Source: Bifiguratus adelaidae (Eukaryota; Mucoromycota; Endogonomycetes; Endogonales). From it: DNA of 64,000 nucleotides. Below the pieces are notes generated by a model. The model did not search any database. It had not been told where the DNA came from and saw only the letters and a list, made by a program, of their open reading frames with translations. Where the stretch lies: positions 1-64,000 of the forward strand of contig MVBO01000077.1 in assembly GCA_002261195.1 (NCBI GenBank). Direction: 5' to 3'. The number at the start of each line of letters is the position of its first letter. The first letter of the stretch is position 1. This document shows, one piece after another, positions 24,876-36,822 of the stretch. Made by a program: the position numbers and the translations under genes.

Positions 24876-26820
24876 ATGAAGCTCATTTTGCTCATTGGAT
24901 TCGCTGGTCTACAGCTAGCCTGGGCCAAGGCTCCTGCTACTTATGTTGACAAAATCTCACCTCTGTGGGGATTTGTCGAACCTCAGAATGGAATTATCAA
25001 GAATGCCGCAGCAACAGCGCCATTGAAGATCGAGGAAATTGACGTCCCAGTCAGCAGGCCTGACACAACCTCCTGCACAGTCAATATTGTGCAGACTACG
25101 TTTGCTAATAGCTATGGGTCATTCTACAACAAGACCTATACTCCTCCGGCGGCATGTCCCGGCCCGTGGAGCAAAGTCGTCTTGACGCTTTCGGGCACCT
25201 CGCAAGGACGGGTACGTGACCTCATAACGGGACCCTGATGGAGTGACTGACTGAGCTCTCTCTTGCAGCAATATGATCGTCTGGGTGCTTTATGGATGGG
25301 AGGAGTAAGTCTTGGGTACCCCGAACTCGTCGTTGCCTTTACTGACGCTATATCAGGTTGAAATTTTGCGAACATCGACTCCGGAACCTACGCTTTCCGG
25401 TATCCAATGGACATTTGACAAGGTAATGACCAGGGCCCTTTTACGGGGAGTGCCACTCAACCTATTGTTAGGATGTCACAAAATACAGCGCCTTGTTCGC
25501 AAAGGAACAATTGGTGGTCATGGAACTTGGAAACCTCATCACCAATGTGCTCAACGGCACATACAACATCATCGTTGATTTGGAATTCTACACCGTCGAC
25601 AAAGCCAACTCTGCTCCCGTGACCGCCGACGCCGTGGTTCCCGTGAGTGCGAGCACCAACTCACCAGCATGGTTCGAGCTTGACAATGGCGATGCCATGA
25701 CGAGCAGCAACGTCACCTTGCCGTCAAACATCCGCGCTGCTTTTATAGAAGTCTATGCCACCGGACAAATTAATGACGAATTCTGGTACAGCAATGTCCC
25801 CAATGATTATGCCGACAAGACTGGGCTACAAGCCTACGGCAATGGTAGGTCTAGGCTCGGTTGTCGTACAAAGCGAGCACAGTGAGGTTTACATGTCCCC
25901 GAATAGGTCCGTTCCGTGAAGTTTTGGTCTACATGGACGGTCAATTGATCGGCACCACCGTTCCACTTCCCGTTGTCTTTACCGGTGGTGTGGTCCCCAG
26001 TCTCTGGCGACCAACCGTCTCCATTGGCGGCGCCTTCAACCTCCCCACTTTCAACATTGACATCTCACCTTTTGTCAGCTCCATGGTCGATGGAAAGCCT
26101 CACGAATTCCAGTTCCAGGTCAATTACGCAGATTACTATTGGTATGTCGATGGCAACCTTCACCTCTTCCTCGATCAAGACAGCAATCAGACATCCGGAG
26201 GCCTCTCTGCGTATCAAATCGCTCCCAATGTCACTATGAGCGTCAAGGAACAGGTAGACGCCGCCTTGGATGCCAACATCACCATCACCGCCAGCCGAAG
26301 CACCTTCATCGCTGGCTATGTCAACACCTCTCAGGGCAAGATCGTCAACACGGTGACGGCCAATCTCAAGTATAGCAACTACCTTGTCTACGCTAATCAA
26401 ACGGACATCAGTACCTGGGATCAAACCATCACTCAAGTCGTCACAGCGGCACAAGTGCCTGCTAGCCATGCGTCCAAGTATCCCAATCATGAAATCGCCA
26501 CCAGCGAGGTGTGGAAGAGCTCGGGTGGAAACGTGTACATTCTCTACTCGGATGGCTCATTCAGCATCGATGGGTATGTGAACCAAAGCATTGACAACTC
26601 GTTGCTCGAGAACTATGGTTCCAAGGTCGTCACCAGTCGTTTCCAAGAAGTGCAGGATGGCAAAGGCTATTTCTGGGAGAGCGCGGACACCACGCAAACG
26701 AGCAGCAGTGGATCCACAACCACGTCGCTCAAGAGTCGATCTGGATCCACATGTTATAGTAGAAACGTTGTCGCTAGCAACGGTACCATTGTCTCTGACA
26801 AGGTTGGAGGATCTTGTTAA
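24876..26820 (+). CDS. secreted peptide N-glycosidase A-like amidase
   Basis: Starts MKLILLIGFAGLQLAWAKA, a signal peptide. The family is the plant/fungal peptide-N4-(N-acetyl-beta-glucosaminyl)asparagine amidase A, which removes N-glycans from glycopeptides. Support comes from the segments CTVNIVQTTFANSYG, RLGALWMGGVEILRTSTPEP, FYTVDKANSAPVTAD, VEVYATGQINDEFWYSNVPN-like sequence, GPFREVLVYMDGQLIGTT, WRPTVSIGGAFNLPTFNIDI and QVNYADYYWYVDGNLHLFLD. The early exons are small and the last large exon covers the C-terminal beta domain. Many N-glycosylation sequons (NVT, NQT, NTS) fit an extracellular enzyme. It ends CYSRNVVASNG ... GGSC. Confidence 0.88.
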
Positions 26821-26830
26821 ATAAAGTCCA

Positions 26831-27384
26831 ATGTCTTTGGGTGTGAAGTCTGGTGTGGAGAGGGCTCATGATGAGCAATTGGGGACCGAGATTGATCTCC
26901 AGGCTAGAGATTGGATCAAGGAACAGGTCTCCAAGGAAGTGGTGAGTGCATTTGACCCATCGACATTTGTCATAACCATGATTAGACGCGACTCAAAGAG
27001 GCTGGGTCACCGTCGTTGCCGCTCTCGATCAAGAATTGCGGCATAGTTGCCAACATGACCAACGAACGACGGCCAAAGGCAATCAATAGAGTGGAAGTGG
27101 ATACAAACTTTGACTTTCACAAGATTGTGCAAGTTATGATCTCCCCACCGACACCCTATCCTCACAAAGCAGACTATGTCTACGTGAATGTTCTCCTCTT
27201 CACCGACAAACCACTTCCTATCCTCATTCCCTACTTGTATGACACAGCACTTAAGACACCAGTACAAAACGAAGGAGAGGAGGTCAGGGATGTGGTGATG
27301 AAAAACGATCTCAAGGATTGGCTTTTTGTCAACAACCTTGGCGTACGAGCACGACACAAGATCAGCGAATACCACGATATATAG
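26831..27384 (+). CDS. small hypothetical protein
   Basis: Two exons. The first codes MSLGVKSGVERAHDEQLG and ends SKEV before a GTGAGT donor (about 26942). The second joins as TRLKEAGSPSLPLSIKNCG and runs to SEYHDI. About 170 residues, soluble, with one regular central block DFHKIVQVMISPP and YVYVNVLLFTDKPLPILIPYLY. I do not recognise a family. It starts only 10 bp after the PNGase A-like stop codon on the same strand and converges on the Medusa gene with 55 bp between stops. The tight packing makes a separate promoter hard to place, so it could be co-transcribed or a mis-split 3' exon. Confidence 0.55.
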
Positions 27385-27439
27385 ACTTGCAATTACAATG
27401 ACTACTACGTTTTCGCTTATCCTGCCATACGCCATGGAT

Positions 27440-29882
27440 TTATCGCTCCCCTTCGCCTTCGTGCTGTAGGAAATGATCGCCTTCGGACAAATCTAGACTC
27501 GGATCATCCATGAGATTGGTGGAGGACAGTTCGTGAGAGGTGGTTTCGTGTTTCAGCTCTGTGGATTCATAGGGGTAAACCATGTTGGTGTAATCCTGAT
27601 GCATATAAATGTTGGTCAAACATGGTTACCAATTCTTGCCTAGCACAACTTACAGGAATGTCTTCCTGGGGTGATTTGTGTTCGCCTTGTCGGGATGAGT
27701 TAGATGTAGCCTGTTCTGAGGAATCCTCTACACCCAGTAGTGCGCCAGGAGACAAGTGTTGATCGGAGGATAGATGGCCCACGTTTTCAGGCTTCACCTC
27801 GCCTTCGGTCAATCCATGGTTCAAATGGATGGCTTCATAGTGTATGTTTTGAGAAGTGGAAGATAGATCGGTAGCAGATGCGAAGTCGTTTTCAGAGACG
27901 TTCAATGTTATTCCGGTGGCATTTGCGGCCAAATTGGATGCGTCGGGGCCATGAGAATTGGTCGGGCTCGCGGAATGATGACTGTGCGCCGACGAATGCG
28001 AAGGTGAGGGTGTACGATGGAGAGGACTATGATAGGAGCTCAGATGGGTGTCATAGGACGCGCTGGTGGCACCTAAATTGGTGTTTTGCGAGCCAAGAAG
28101 ATTGGGAGATGGGCTGCGACTCTTGAGTGGTTGCTGAGAAGAACCGATATGATGTGGGCTTGGTGTCCTGGAAAGTCTTGCTTCCATGCCAGAGTCCATG
28201 GAGGATCCTGTGGCTGGGGTTGGTACGGCACTTGATCCCGAAACTGCGGGGTCCATAACATATCCAGAGTGAGCGGGCGTGTAGCCAGTGCTTGCGGAAA
28301 ATGCATCCACATTGACGCTTGCAGTGGAGCTATAGCTAGCGGTGTATTTACTGATAATCTTCTTCAGTGCGTACGGGAGTACCTTCCATGGGAAGACCTT
28401 GACGTCCTTCTCGATGTTCCGTGGCTTGGGATTTGGGAAACTCATGATGAGCTTGAAGAATTCTGCTGAATCGGGCTTGCATTTGCTGACGGTTTGTGGT
28501 CGGAAACCTTCAAGATTGCGGCGGATCCTGTTCTTCTCCTCCACTGTAAATCGTACGCCAATGAGGCTCTCCAACAGATAGATGCAATCCACTGAAGTGA
28601 TGTAGCAATCATTCTTTTCTTGCCAGTAGATGCAAGAGACGACAATGCTATTGGGGACGCGTTCCGCAGGTGCTACAGGCGCAAATGTGCAGTGGATGTC
28701 ATTGCCTTCTTGACGACGCCAAAACTGTACGAGTCGCCTGCGATTGTCCCATTCCTCGGCTGTCCAATTGACGGACATGTCTTCCATGTTACCTGCAATC
28801 TTGAGATTGGCCTTGTTGAGAAGCGATGCATAGGGATTGTAATTGGCGACGGAAGGACTGGATGTGTCGCTTTGAAGATACGGATGCCCAGCTGTCCCGC
28901 CAGCCATGTATTCCTGACCTTGACCCCCCATGCTTGACATATCACCGCCAATTCCGCTAAATTGCATATGCATGGACGAGCTACCTGGACTTATAGCGGA
29001 TACCGGGTAACCGTAAACTTGCTGACTAGGGCGATATCCGTAAGCGCCAGAACTCATCATTTGAGCCCGTGTTTGCTCGTCGATCCCGAAATGTCCCATG
29101 CCGTACCGGCTGTAAGGATTGGCATACATGCCACCGTATGCAGCGTAAGCACCGCTGAGATCTCCTTCACGTTTCGCGCCCAGTTGAGCTGCCTCAACCG
29201 CCCCGCCAACGCCCAGGGCGGAATGCGGTCGTTTCACCGATTGAGCTTGCATGGCAGCATTGTACATGTCAGAGGGGGAGGTATCGGAACCGGCCACGCC
29301 GGCATCCCGTTTGCGGTTCATTTTATCATCGTACGAGCCATCCACATAGGTGTATTCACCAAACCACCAGCTGTTCACGACAATGTCGTTTTCCAAGACT
29401 AACAGGTAAAGAGGTACCTTGCTGAGATGCCATTTCGTCTGCCCAAAAGGGGGTACGCTGGCAGTTAGTGTAGTATAACCAGGGCCTGACAGCTGCTTCG
29501 TGTCCACGATGAGCGATCCAAAGCCCAATTTGAGATGTTTGTCTGGTTGATGGAATTGAAGGACCATGGTGAAAGCGGTGCCTTCCGGACCATATTGAGG
29601 CGAGTACTCTAAGACACGAGGTTGTGGAAATTGATGAGCAGTGACAGATTGCTGTTGTAGGTTGTCGGGATAGTGAGTATTCGGCTGCGGTTGTAAATGC
29701 TGGGGACTATCCATGGGAGAGTTATGAAAGTAAGGTTGTTGACCGGATTGTCTTGCGTATTTCGGGTCACTCTGCATTTGCATGTATTTACTGCGAGGGT
29801 CAAAATCTAGAGAGGTCATCAGAACCAAGTCAGGGTGCCTGCGAGATAGCGTTAACCTACGTTGACCCAGAGCAGCCTCCAT
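27440..29882 (-). CDS. Medusa (MedA/Med1)-type developmental regulator
   Basis: Nuclear regulator of fungal morphogenesis (medA in Aspergillus, Med1 in Ustilago). A short first exon MEAALGQ joins to HFDPRSKYMQMQS after an intron at about 29807-29860. Block 1 is VLEYSPQYGPEGTAFTMVLQ with the immunoglobulin-like fold region ending VPLYLLVLENDIVVNSWWFG, TYVDG. The core block is VNWTAEEWDNRRRLVQFWRR, then GNDIHCTFAPVAP, SCIYWQEKNDCYITSVDCIY and NPKPRNIEKDVKVFPWKVL. The flanks are Gln/Ser/Pro-rich with a His-rich part (SAHSHHSASP). The last exon reads DYTNMVYPYESTELKHETT and ends GEGER. DNA binding has not been proved for the family. Confidence 0.9.
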
Positions 29883-31637
29883 TAGGCTAATGGATGTACT
29901 TGCTGCGCGCCCAAAACGGGATGAATCGACTCAGAGATGCTAGAACCATGACGCACCGTTAGAGCTTATCCAGCTTGGGGAAGTGAATCCAAAACATTGA
30001 ATGCAACATCGAACACTGACTCGTACAGGGGCAGCTCGTTGCATCTCATTGCGCACGTTACGCGCACAGTAGCCCTTTTGCTTGATGCTGCATGGCCACT
30101 GAATTTCGACATGCAGTGTAACGTTGAACACACAGTCCACATGGATGCCACGTGCGACTCCGCACAACCCCGTGCCTTTGTCCCATCCGACCTACCTGAC
30201 GTAAGGACAAACGAGTCTCGACTTGTACTTCTCGCCTGAAACACCATGGATCACTAGGTCAGACATTTCACATTCCAAAGAATCATATTCCAGGGTTGCC
30301 GCTCACCTGAACGCGCACAGCTGATGACCAAAGGATGAAACGAAGGAAGTCTTACGTATCAAAGCTGACGCCCGATGGAGTTATATTGGCGTCACCTATG
30401 AGGACAGCAAGACCGTGAGGTAACTGCTGCAGTGCGCTCTGAGAGAAAGACGCGCCTTGCGTGGGAGTCAAATAGTTCGTCGTAGGAAACAAGTGAACCT
30501 ATTTCTGGCGACTAAAAGCGCACAATAGACGCACAATGGTCAGCACATGCTCTGATTCCGCACCATATTGCTCTCCCGAAACCCGGTAAAGCTTGCCACG
30601 CGAGATGAGGCTGACCAGCCTTAGCCGATTATGTCGCACCGCTCGACATGCGACCAAGCCTCGGTTTCGAGAAGGCCGGAAATCCGTACTCAGCTTCGTA
30701 TTGGCTCCTTGAACGGCAAGCCAGGCTATCCGAGACATGTATGCATCGATATCGTATGGATATCAATGGTCCAAAATCTCAGCCCATCACCGTAATCATC
30801 GGGGCATATATCCCCGCCCCATCTCTTATCGGTAATATTCCCTAACAACTTACCTATGCAAGCCCCCTGAAGACGACGTTGGTGTTTCGAGATACAGCCT
30901 GCGTATCACTTCTCTAATTTTGTCTGCACCACCGTTTCACTCGAAGACAATGATCGTTTGGAGTGTCTCACCTCTCTCCTAGGACCGACAAGGGAAATGG
31001 CGTTGTGTAACGTTGATACTAATGCTGTCCGTAAGGCTGTATATGATGTTGAGACCTTACGTACAGGTCTTGTTTCGAATCGGAAGAAAAAGTACCAAGA
31101 GAGTGTGCAAGACAAGAGACAAAGAGAAAGAGAAACACCAGTTTCACTAGGGAGACAGTAGAGGTGGTCTTAGCGCAGTGCGGAGTGCGAGCTTAATGCC
31201 TTGCAAGATATCCTGTCGATTCGCAATGTTTCACTCTGCAGGAATTTTTTGTGGCAGACGGGCGCGCAGAGACGAGAAGGAAAAGAAAGAAGACAACGTG
31301 CCTAGTGAAGAGGGGAAGGAACCTCGACATATTGCTACCGTTGACGCATATGAATCGATGGGCGCAATTTGCCACTCTTCTATGGTGGCCATTTGATGTA
31401 TATTCGATCGGGGTGGCAAAATAGCCAATAGAAATCGCAAAGATATTGATCGCGAAATTAAACGGATCCTGTTCACATTACCAAATGCAAATGGAGTGGA
31501 AGATCTACGATATTCTTTGGGGACCTTACCATTGGTCAATGGACAGCGTCCGGTCGGATCCGGTGGCAGTCGGGTGAAGTGTCCAAAAATGTACATCCAT
31601 CTCTATTACTCCTGCAACGGCAAACCTATGATATTTT
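29883..31637. other. 1.75 kb gene-free region upstream of the Medusa gene
   Basis: The longest gene-free stretch here, between the Medusa start codon and the stop of the cPLA2-like gene, both on the minus strand. It should hold the promoter and a long 5' UTR of the Medusa regulator. All open frames are short and without family features. No repeat, tRNA or mobile element was recognised. Confidence 0.5.
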
Positions 31638-34495
31638 CTAAGAACTATTCACACGCTCAGCTTTTTTCCTGAGCCAGACAGCTTTTAGATGATCTTTGAT
31701 GGTGTCTGCAGCACTATCAAAATTACTCTCTCCTAGGTTTGCGAGCTGATCTATCTGCTCAGGTGTATAGGAGAAATTCCATGTCGAGCACCAGGGCGTG
31801 TTATGGGGATCAAATGTCGAATCTGGCTTGGCATTCGAATTCGAAATTAGCGGTAGGTAAATGAGTGACACGCGTGGATCTCCTTCGTCCGCCAATTCTT
31901 GACGCGCTTCATAGATTGTGAAGGGCTTAATGTCTTGCCGGCTTTTGATGATCGATTCTTGTGTATCCTTGTCAGCCGGCCAACCTTTGATGCCTCGTCG
32001 TTTCACGTAACCGTCTGCTCTATCAATGTGCCTTGTTTGCCATATATCAGCTGAACAGTCTACCGCAATGACAACGTCCACCTCTCTCGAAGGGCGAAGA
32101 AGTGGGTAAAATGGGATATTGTTATCCATGCCAGCATCCATAAGGTACAGTCTAGGAGATTCTTTGATGGTGGTTCCGATTGGATGTTGCATTTTTCCTT
32201 CATAGAAGGGATTTGGCCAGCTTGCTGGTGATAGTAAATGGGTCGAGCTTAAAGTTGTTTCGTACTGTTAGAGACAGAGTGAGCAAAGCATCTAATCATT
32301 TGTGAGACTCGCCGGCTTACATTGTTGAATATCCCATCCGCCGCCTTGAGCGCAGTGTCCGGTATCACGTCTTTGATTTCTCGGTAATAATGGGCCAGTG
32401 TCGCAGCAAATGCAGACCCCATCATGCTGCAAAGGTTATGATTAGCAAGTGATAGGGAAAGGGAGCAAAACGTTCTCACCCCATCATGACCATTAGATTC
32501 TGTTCCGATAAGTTATTAAGGGATACTCCCTCCTTAAAGTCTCTGCCAAATGACCACGTAGGTATCCAAGCTATGAAGGTCTCAGCATGAGCACCTTTGA
32601 CCGCGTAAATTACATACCGTCGATTTCTTCCGTTCCCATTTCAAAAGGTGTGATTTCAAACCATTGAAAGTAGGCCTTTGTATCTCTTGTCGAACCTTGA
32701 ACGTCTGCTTCACTTTCCGGTGCTTTTTCGATAAGGGTCTCTTCCGCTCTTTTTGCCGCCTTGGCGTCCTCTAGGGCAATCTCGTCTCTACTCCAGGGTT
32801 TCCAGTTGTTCCATTTGTTCGATGTTAAACCATTTTCGCCAACCACTTTTGGTATTTCGTGGCGCACGGCGCAATAGATTGGTAAGGGACGAGATGCGTC
32901 GGCAACATACCGTTGTTGTTTGGACAACTTCAAGTCGTCAACAGGCAGAAAATTGGGTGTGCTGTCCGATGAGATATTTCCGTCCGAGTGAATAGACTCC
33001 TGCGAGACTGTGCCAGGTAGCGCCTTGTAACTTGACTGCGACAGAAGTACGCTTCCTAGTACGGTACCGAAAATGTCTACCAGCGTGATTTCACCAGCCC
33101 ATCTGCCGCGCTGCACAAGCCCATGTAAGGCTGTGTAGTGGTTCTCGTCGCTGCTTCTCGCCATTGTATAGAGCCGTGTAATGTCGACGATGGAGTTGCC
33201 AAGGCTGTTTTTTAGGTGTTTTCGTGCCGCCGACATGTCAGAATTGGCAATCGGCGAATGTAACAAGCAAAGGAGCCAACAGGATCCCGAGACAGCTAAG
33301 TCCATTGTTTAGCCGATTGAAAAGATAAAAGAAATGGCAAGGCAACATACCAGTATTGTACATGACACAATCATACAATCCATGTCTCTCCATGCCTTGC
33401 AGATAACCTAAAGCATTGAGTGAGTTTCGTTATGTCCGTAATATTCCTGGCTTTGCGTCTTACCCAATCCAGCAATCATGGATCGATAGCCTCCTCCACT
33501 AGGTATAAGATTTAGCAAGCAAAATGTGAGCTCTCTTTATTACCTTCCGGCTACGCCAATGATAGGTATGTCATCCTCATGCACTTCGTCTTCGTCGACC
33601 CCGATATATCGAGCAAAAGAACTTCGAATTGTCCGCCGTCGTTTCTTGACGAATTCATTCTCCTCATCACACAGCGTTCTCGCATATCTATGAATCGATT
33701 GGTCATGTGACTTTGCAAACAAGTATGCACCAGGAGTACTGCGTTTACTTGCCTTACATGTGCTGTCTGTGCACATTCTGGATTAATCTCGGGATTCGTG
33801 CAATCTTGCACAATCTGAGCCATGATTTGTTTGTTGGACTCAAGAGTGATGAGGCGCCATACAGCCTCCCATTGTTCTCGAAGGGCACTAAATTGAGATT
33901 TCCAATCGGTACTTGTCCAGGATGGGAGATTGATGTCTCTCATATGTTCTGGAAAGTTGAACTTTTCGCTAATCCGAATATTGTCCGATAGTTGCTTCAA
34001 CACATCCGGTAGATTACGAAGTTTTGAGAGCTTTTCTGGAGTGAGGAGATCGGTGAAAGCCTTCATATCGAAATCTGGTAACTTGATCGAAGGGATGCTG
34101 GTGGAGGAGGCGACTTTTGAATCCTTTAGTTTCTGGAGAAGATTGTTCCATGCTTGTAGTGTATCCAACGCAGACTGCCATTCCGACTTGCTCGCTGCCT
34201 TGTCGTCTGTCTTGTTCTCGTCTGAGGAACTCGCCGAGCTTTTTGGGTGTAGTCCAGCCGATCGAGGAGGGAACTCGGCTTCGTTGAATACCACAGGAAG
34301 TAAACTTTGCCGTGTGCATTTTGTCAGTCTGTACGATACTATGTAGCTTTGCAGCCGAGCGCATTGCTTTTGTGTCGAGACTTGCCGACATGGAATGACT
34401 GCCACGCCGACGGCCGCAACTGAAGCAACTGACGGCAGCAGCTTCCGAGCCAATAGCACTCTACGCGGGGCTTTACAAGCTACAAGGTAATACAT
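31638..34495 (-). CDS. cytosolic phospholipase A2-like (lysophospholipase/PLA2c fold) with putative mitochondrial leader
   Basis: Probable group IV-type phospholipase. The protein begins MYYLVACKAPRRVLLARKLL, a basic, hydrophobic leader compatible with mitochondrial targeting. Next come a Ser/Lys-rich helical region and WKSQFSALREQWEAVWRLI. The catalytic domain starts GVAGSGGGYRSMIAGLGYLQG (oxyanion loop, joined over an intron), then AVSGSCWLLCLL with the GxSGS nucleophile Ser. The dyad Asp is in LYLMDAGMDNNIPFYPLL (DAGxDNNxP). Between them is an insert of over 150 residues with QRYVADASRPLPIYCAVRHE. About eight exons. It differs from secreted fungal PLBs in lacking a signal peptide and in the long N-terminal helical part. 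Confidence 0.87.
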
Positions 34496-34603
34496 TGTGT
34501 CTTCGGTACCTGCGCATTCACTAATTCCAGCGCGTGTCCATCAGTCCAAGTTCGTAGTAGTTATAGAAGCAAAAAGCTCACATCTCTACATAAGGTCTTT
34601 ACC

Positions 34604-35735
34604 CTACACGGCATTCAACAAGACAACGAGACTAGCAGCTAATGTAGACAGTAGATACTCTGGTCTTGGAGGAGGGATAGCGGCTGAGAAGGAGGAAGTC
34701 GGCTTCAAGATACCGCTTTCAATGTCTGTCATGAAAGGATATTGATCCAAGTTACGGCTGTCTCACTCACTTACCGGATACATTGCATGGCGTAGAACTG
34801 CCTTTGCATGCCAATTGATTGTCTGAGCTCGTGTTGAAGAAGAAGGTGGTGTTGGCTACTTGTAGAATGGCGTTACTCATCGGTGGACCGTATCCGAAAT
34901 TGGGATCTCCGTCAGTCCAATGGTTGAAGATGATTGCTCCTGGGACTGAGGGGATATTCGTCACAAATCTGGCTTGCATGATACTGTCGACATAGAAGGT
35001 GACTTGTCCCGGGACCCAATCCATGCGATATTCGTGGAATGCCTGCCGAGTGGGTTCAGCATACAATCTGGTAGCTTCTTCTCTCTTACCGCTGTAGGAT
35101 CAAAGTTTAATGGCGTCACAGCGTGCGTAAGGTTAGAACTGCCCCCATTAGCGAGCTTGATATCCGGATGGATCGCCCAATAAACAGTACTTGGGTTCTT
35201 TTGGTATGATAGCAATTCGACGTCGAACTCGGCATTATCGTCGTAGTAAAAGTAAAAGGAGGCCACGGTGCCGGCTATCATGGTTGTTTTCATTGTAGCG
35301 CGAAATGAGCCGTATAGGATGTCTTTCCTGGTTACGTATCACGATAAGTGGAAAGGCAGGATGGAATACAGTACATCCAGCTACTGACCTTTTCGTCGAT
35401 ACTGAACCGCCTGTGGGCTGCGACGTTACTTGTAAGTTGAGGCCTTCGGGCGATGTCCACACATTTTCGTGGGAGAAAACACGGTCTAGCGTTCCATTAT
35501 ATTTGGCTGCTATGGTATACTGAGCAACACTGAAAACCTGATCTTTCCTTATGTCTTTGGAATACGTGGTCCAGTCTGTGTAAAAGACGCTCGACCAGAC
35601 GTCGCCCGTGTCTTGAACAAAGCCGCAATCGCATGTCACCTTCTGACCAGCACCACGCACCGACGAGATGGAGAAGTGTAAGAATATGACAAGGGAGAGC
35701 ATGGTGCTCGACGCGTACGCTCTTGTGGTCTTCAT
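34604..35735 (-). CDS. GPI-anchored glycoside hydrolase family 16 (Crh/glucanase-like)
   Basis: Cell-wall glucan hydrolase or transglycosylase. Signal peptide MKTTRAYASSTMLSLVIFLHFS. The GH16 active site is EFDVE inside YDDNAEFDVELLSYQ (nucleophile and acid/base Glu). Aromatic substrate-binding parts include EYRMDWVPGQVTFYVDS and IFNHWTDGDPNFGYGPP. A last exon after the GTAAGT at about 34775 gives DIESGILKPTSSFSAAIPPP and a hydrophobic end LLSTLAASLVVLLNAV, a GPI-attachment signal. About five exons. The stop is 109 bp from the cPLA2-like start on the same strand. Confidence 0.9.
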
Positions 35736-36822
35736 CTTGTTTGGACCAATTTGTAGCCAAACCAGGAGTCGCACGCGCAAGAGAAATGCCTATACGATAG
35801 ATGATCTAGAACTGCAAGGCAACAAACGACTTTACGAGAACGAATGACGAATGACGAAGGATCATCTCAGCCGATTAAATGCTTGATCCTTGCGGGCAAT
35901 GTTGAAACAAGCAACAATTGAGACACAGCATAACAAGCTAGCTGAGACATTCATATTTGATTGTTTGTCCCGAAGCGGACTTTCTGACTTTGGGCATCTC
36001 ATGGGCGTATACGCAGGTACGTACTGTTGCTACCCGGTCATCCGGATGGGAACTTTCCCTTACGCCGACGTATTGTGCGTATTCCTGCAAATCGTCCTAT
36101 AAATTAAATGTCGATCTAAAATTGGTGACGACGAAAATCTAGGAATAGGAATGACGATTCCGACCACTGATCTCGCTTATCGTAAGGTTTTGCCTGAGGT
36201 GTGCTAAGGATGTGGAATCAAAGAAGCGACAGGCTTCGTCAGCAGAATTGCTGATTGCTTTGTGTAACGTCGACTTGCTATAAATGTGTGTCATTGTTAC
36301 AAGCACCGATTTCTGGACAGTGAGAACGAGTTCAAGCTCAGGAGCACTCCTCAAGCGAGGATCCGCGCATGCCTATGTATATCAGAAGGCATTTCACCGT
36401 ACATGGGGATCGTCAATTTCCTTAACCTTACAAACATAACAAGAACTGAAACCGGTGTATTAATTCCCAGCTTTCCTGTTTCGGTGTGCCGATGTTTTAA
36501 ATGTCCCATTTACAGCGGACAAGACGAGTGTTAGTCCGAGTTGTATGTGACAGAAGAAGAAAAGCGAAACATTATACCTGCAAATGCGGAAGAACATAGA
36601 TCATGACATGCCTCATGGTTGTTTGTTCAATTATGCATTGTTTCTCCGTCGCGTAAGCAATATCGTGTCACGGTATCCTTCTAGACGCCCTCATCTTTTC
36701 AAGTTTTTGCAACTTCTTTCCGCGAAAAGTTCAAGCACGCTCACTGAAAGACGAACTTTTTCTCTAGAGCTTAAAGCTCGTCGGTCGTTCGTCATCGTCC
36801 TAGCGACTAGCTCACCTCCGAC
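35736..36822. other. intergenic: divergent promoters of GH16 and GT2 genes
   Basis: About 1.09 kb separating two divergent cell-surface genes (GH16 wall enzyme and hyaluronan-synthase-like GT2). Only short unsupported frames are present. The arrangement would allow shared regulation. Confidence 0.45.

Noticed and set aside
30499-30738. Short frames in the region upstream of the Medusa gene
   Set aside because: No motif, splice support or consistent codon use; possible uORFs at most.
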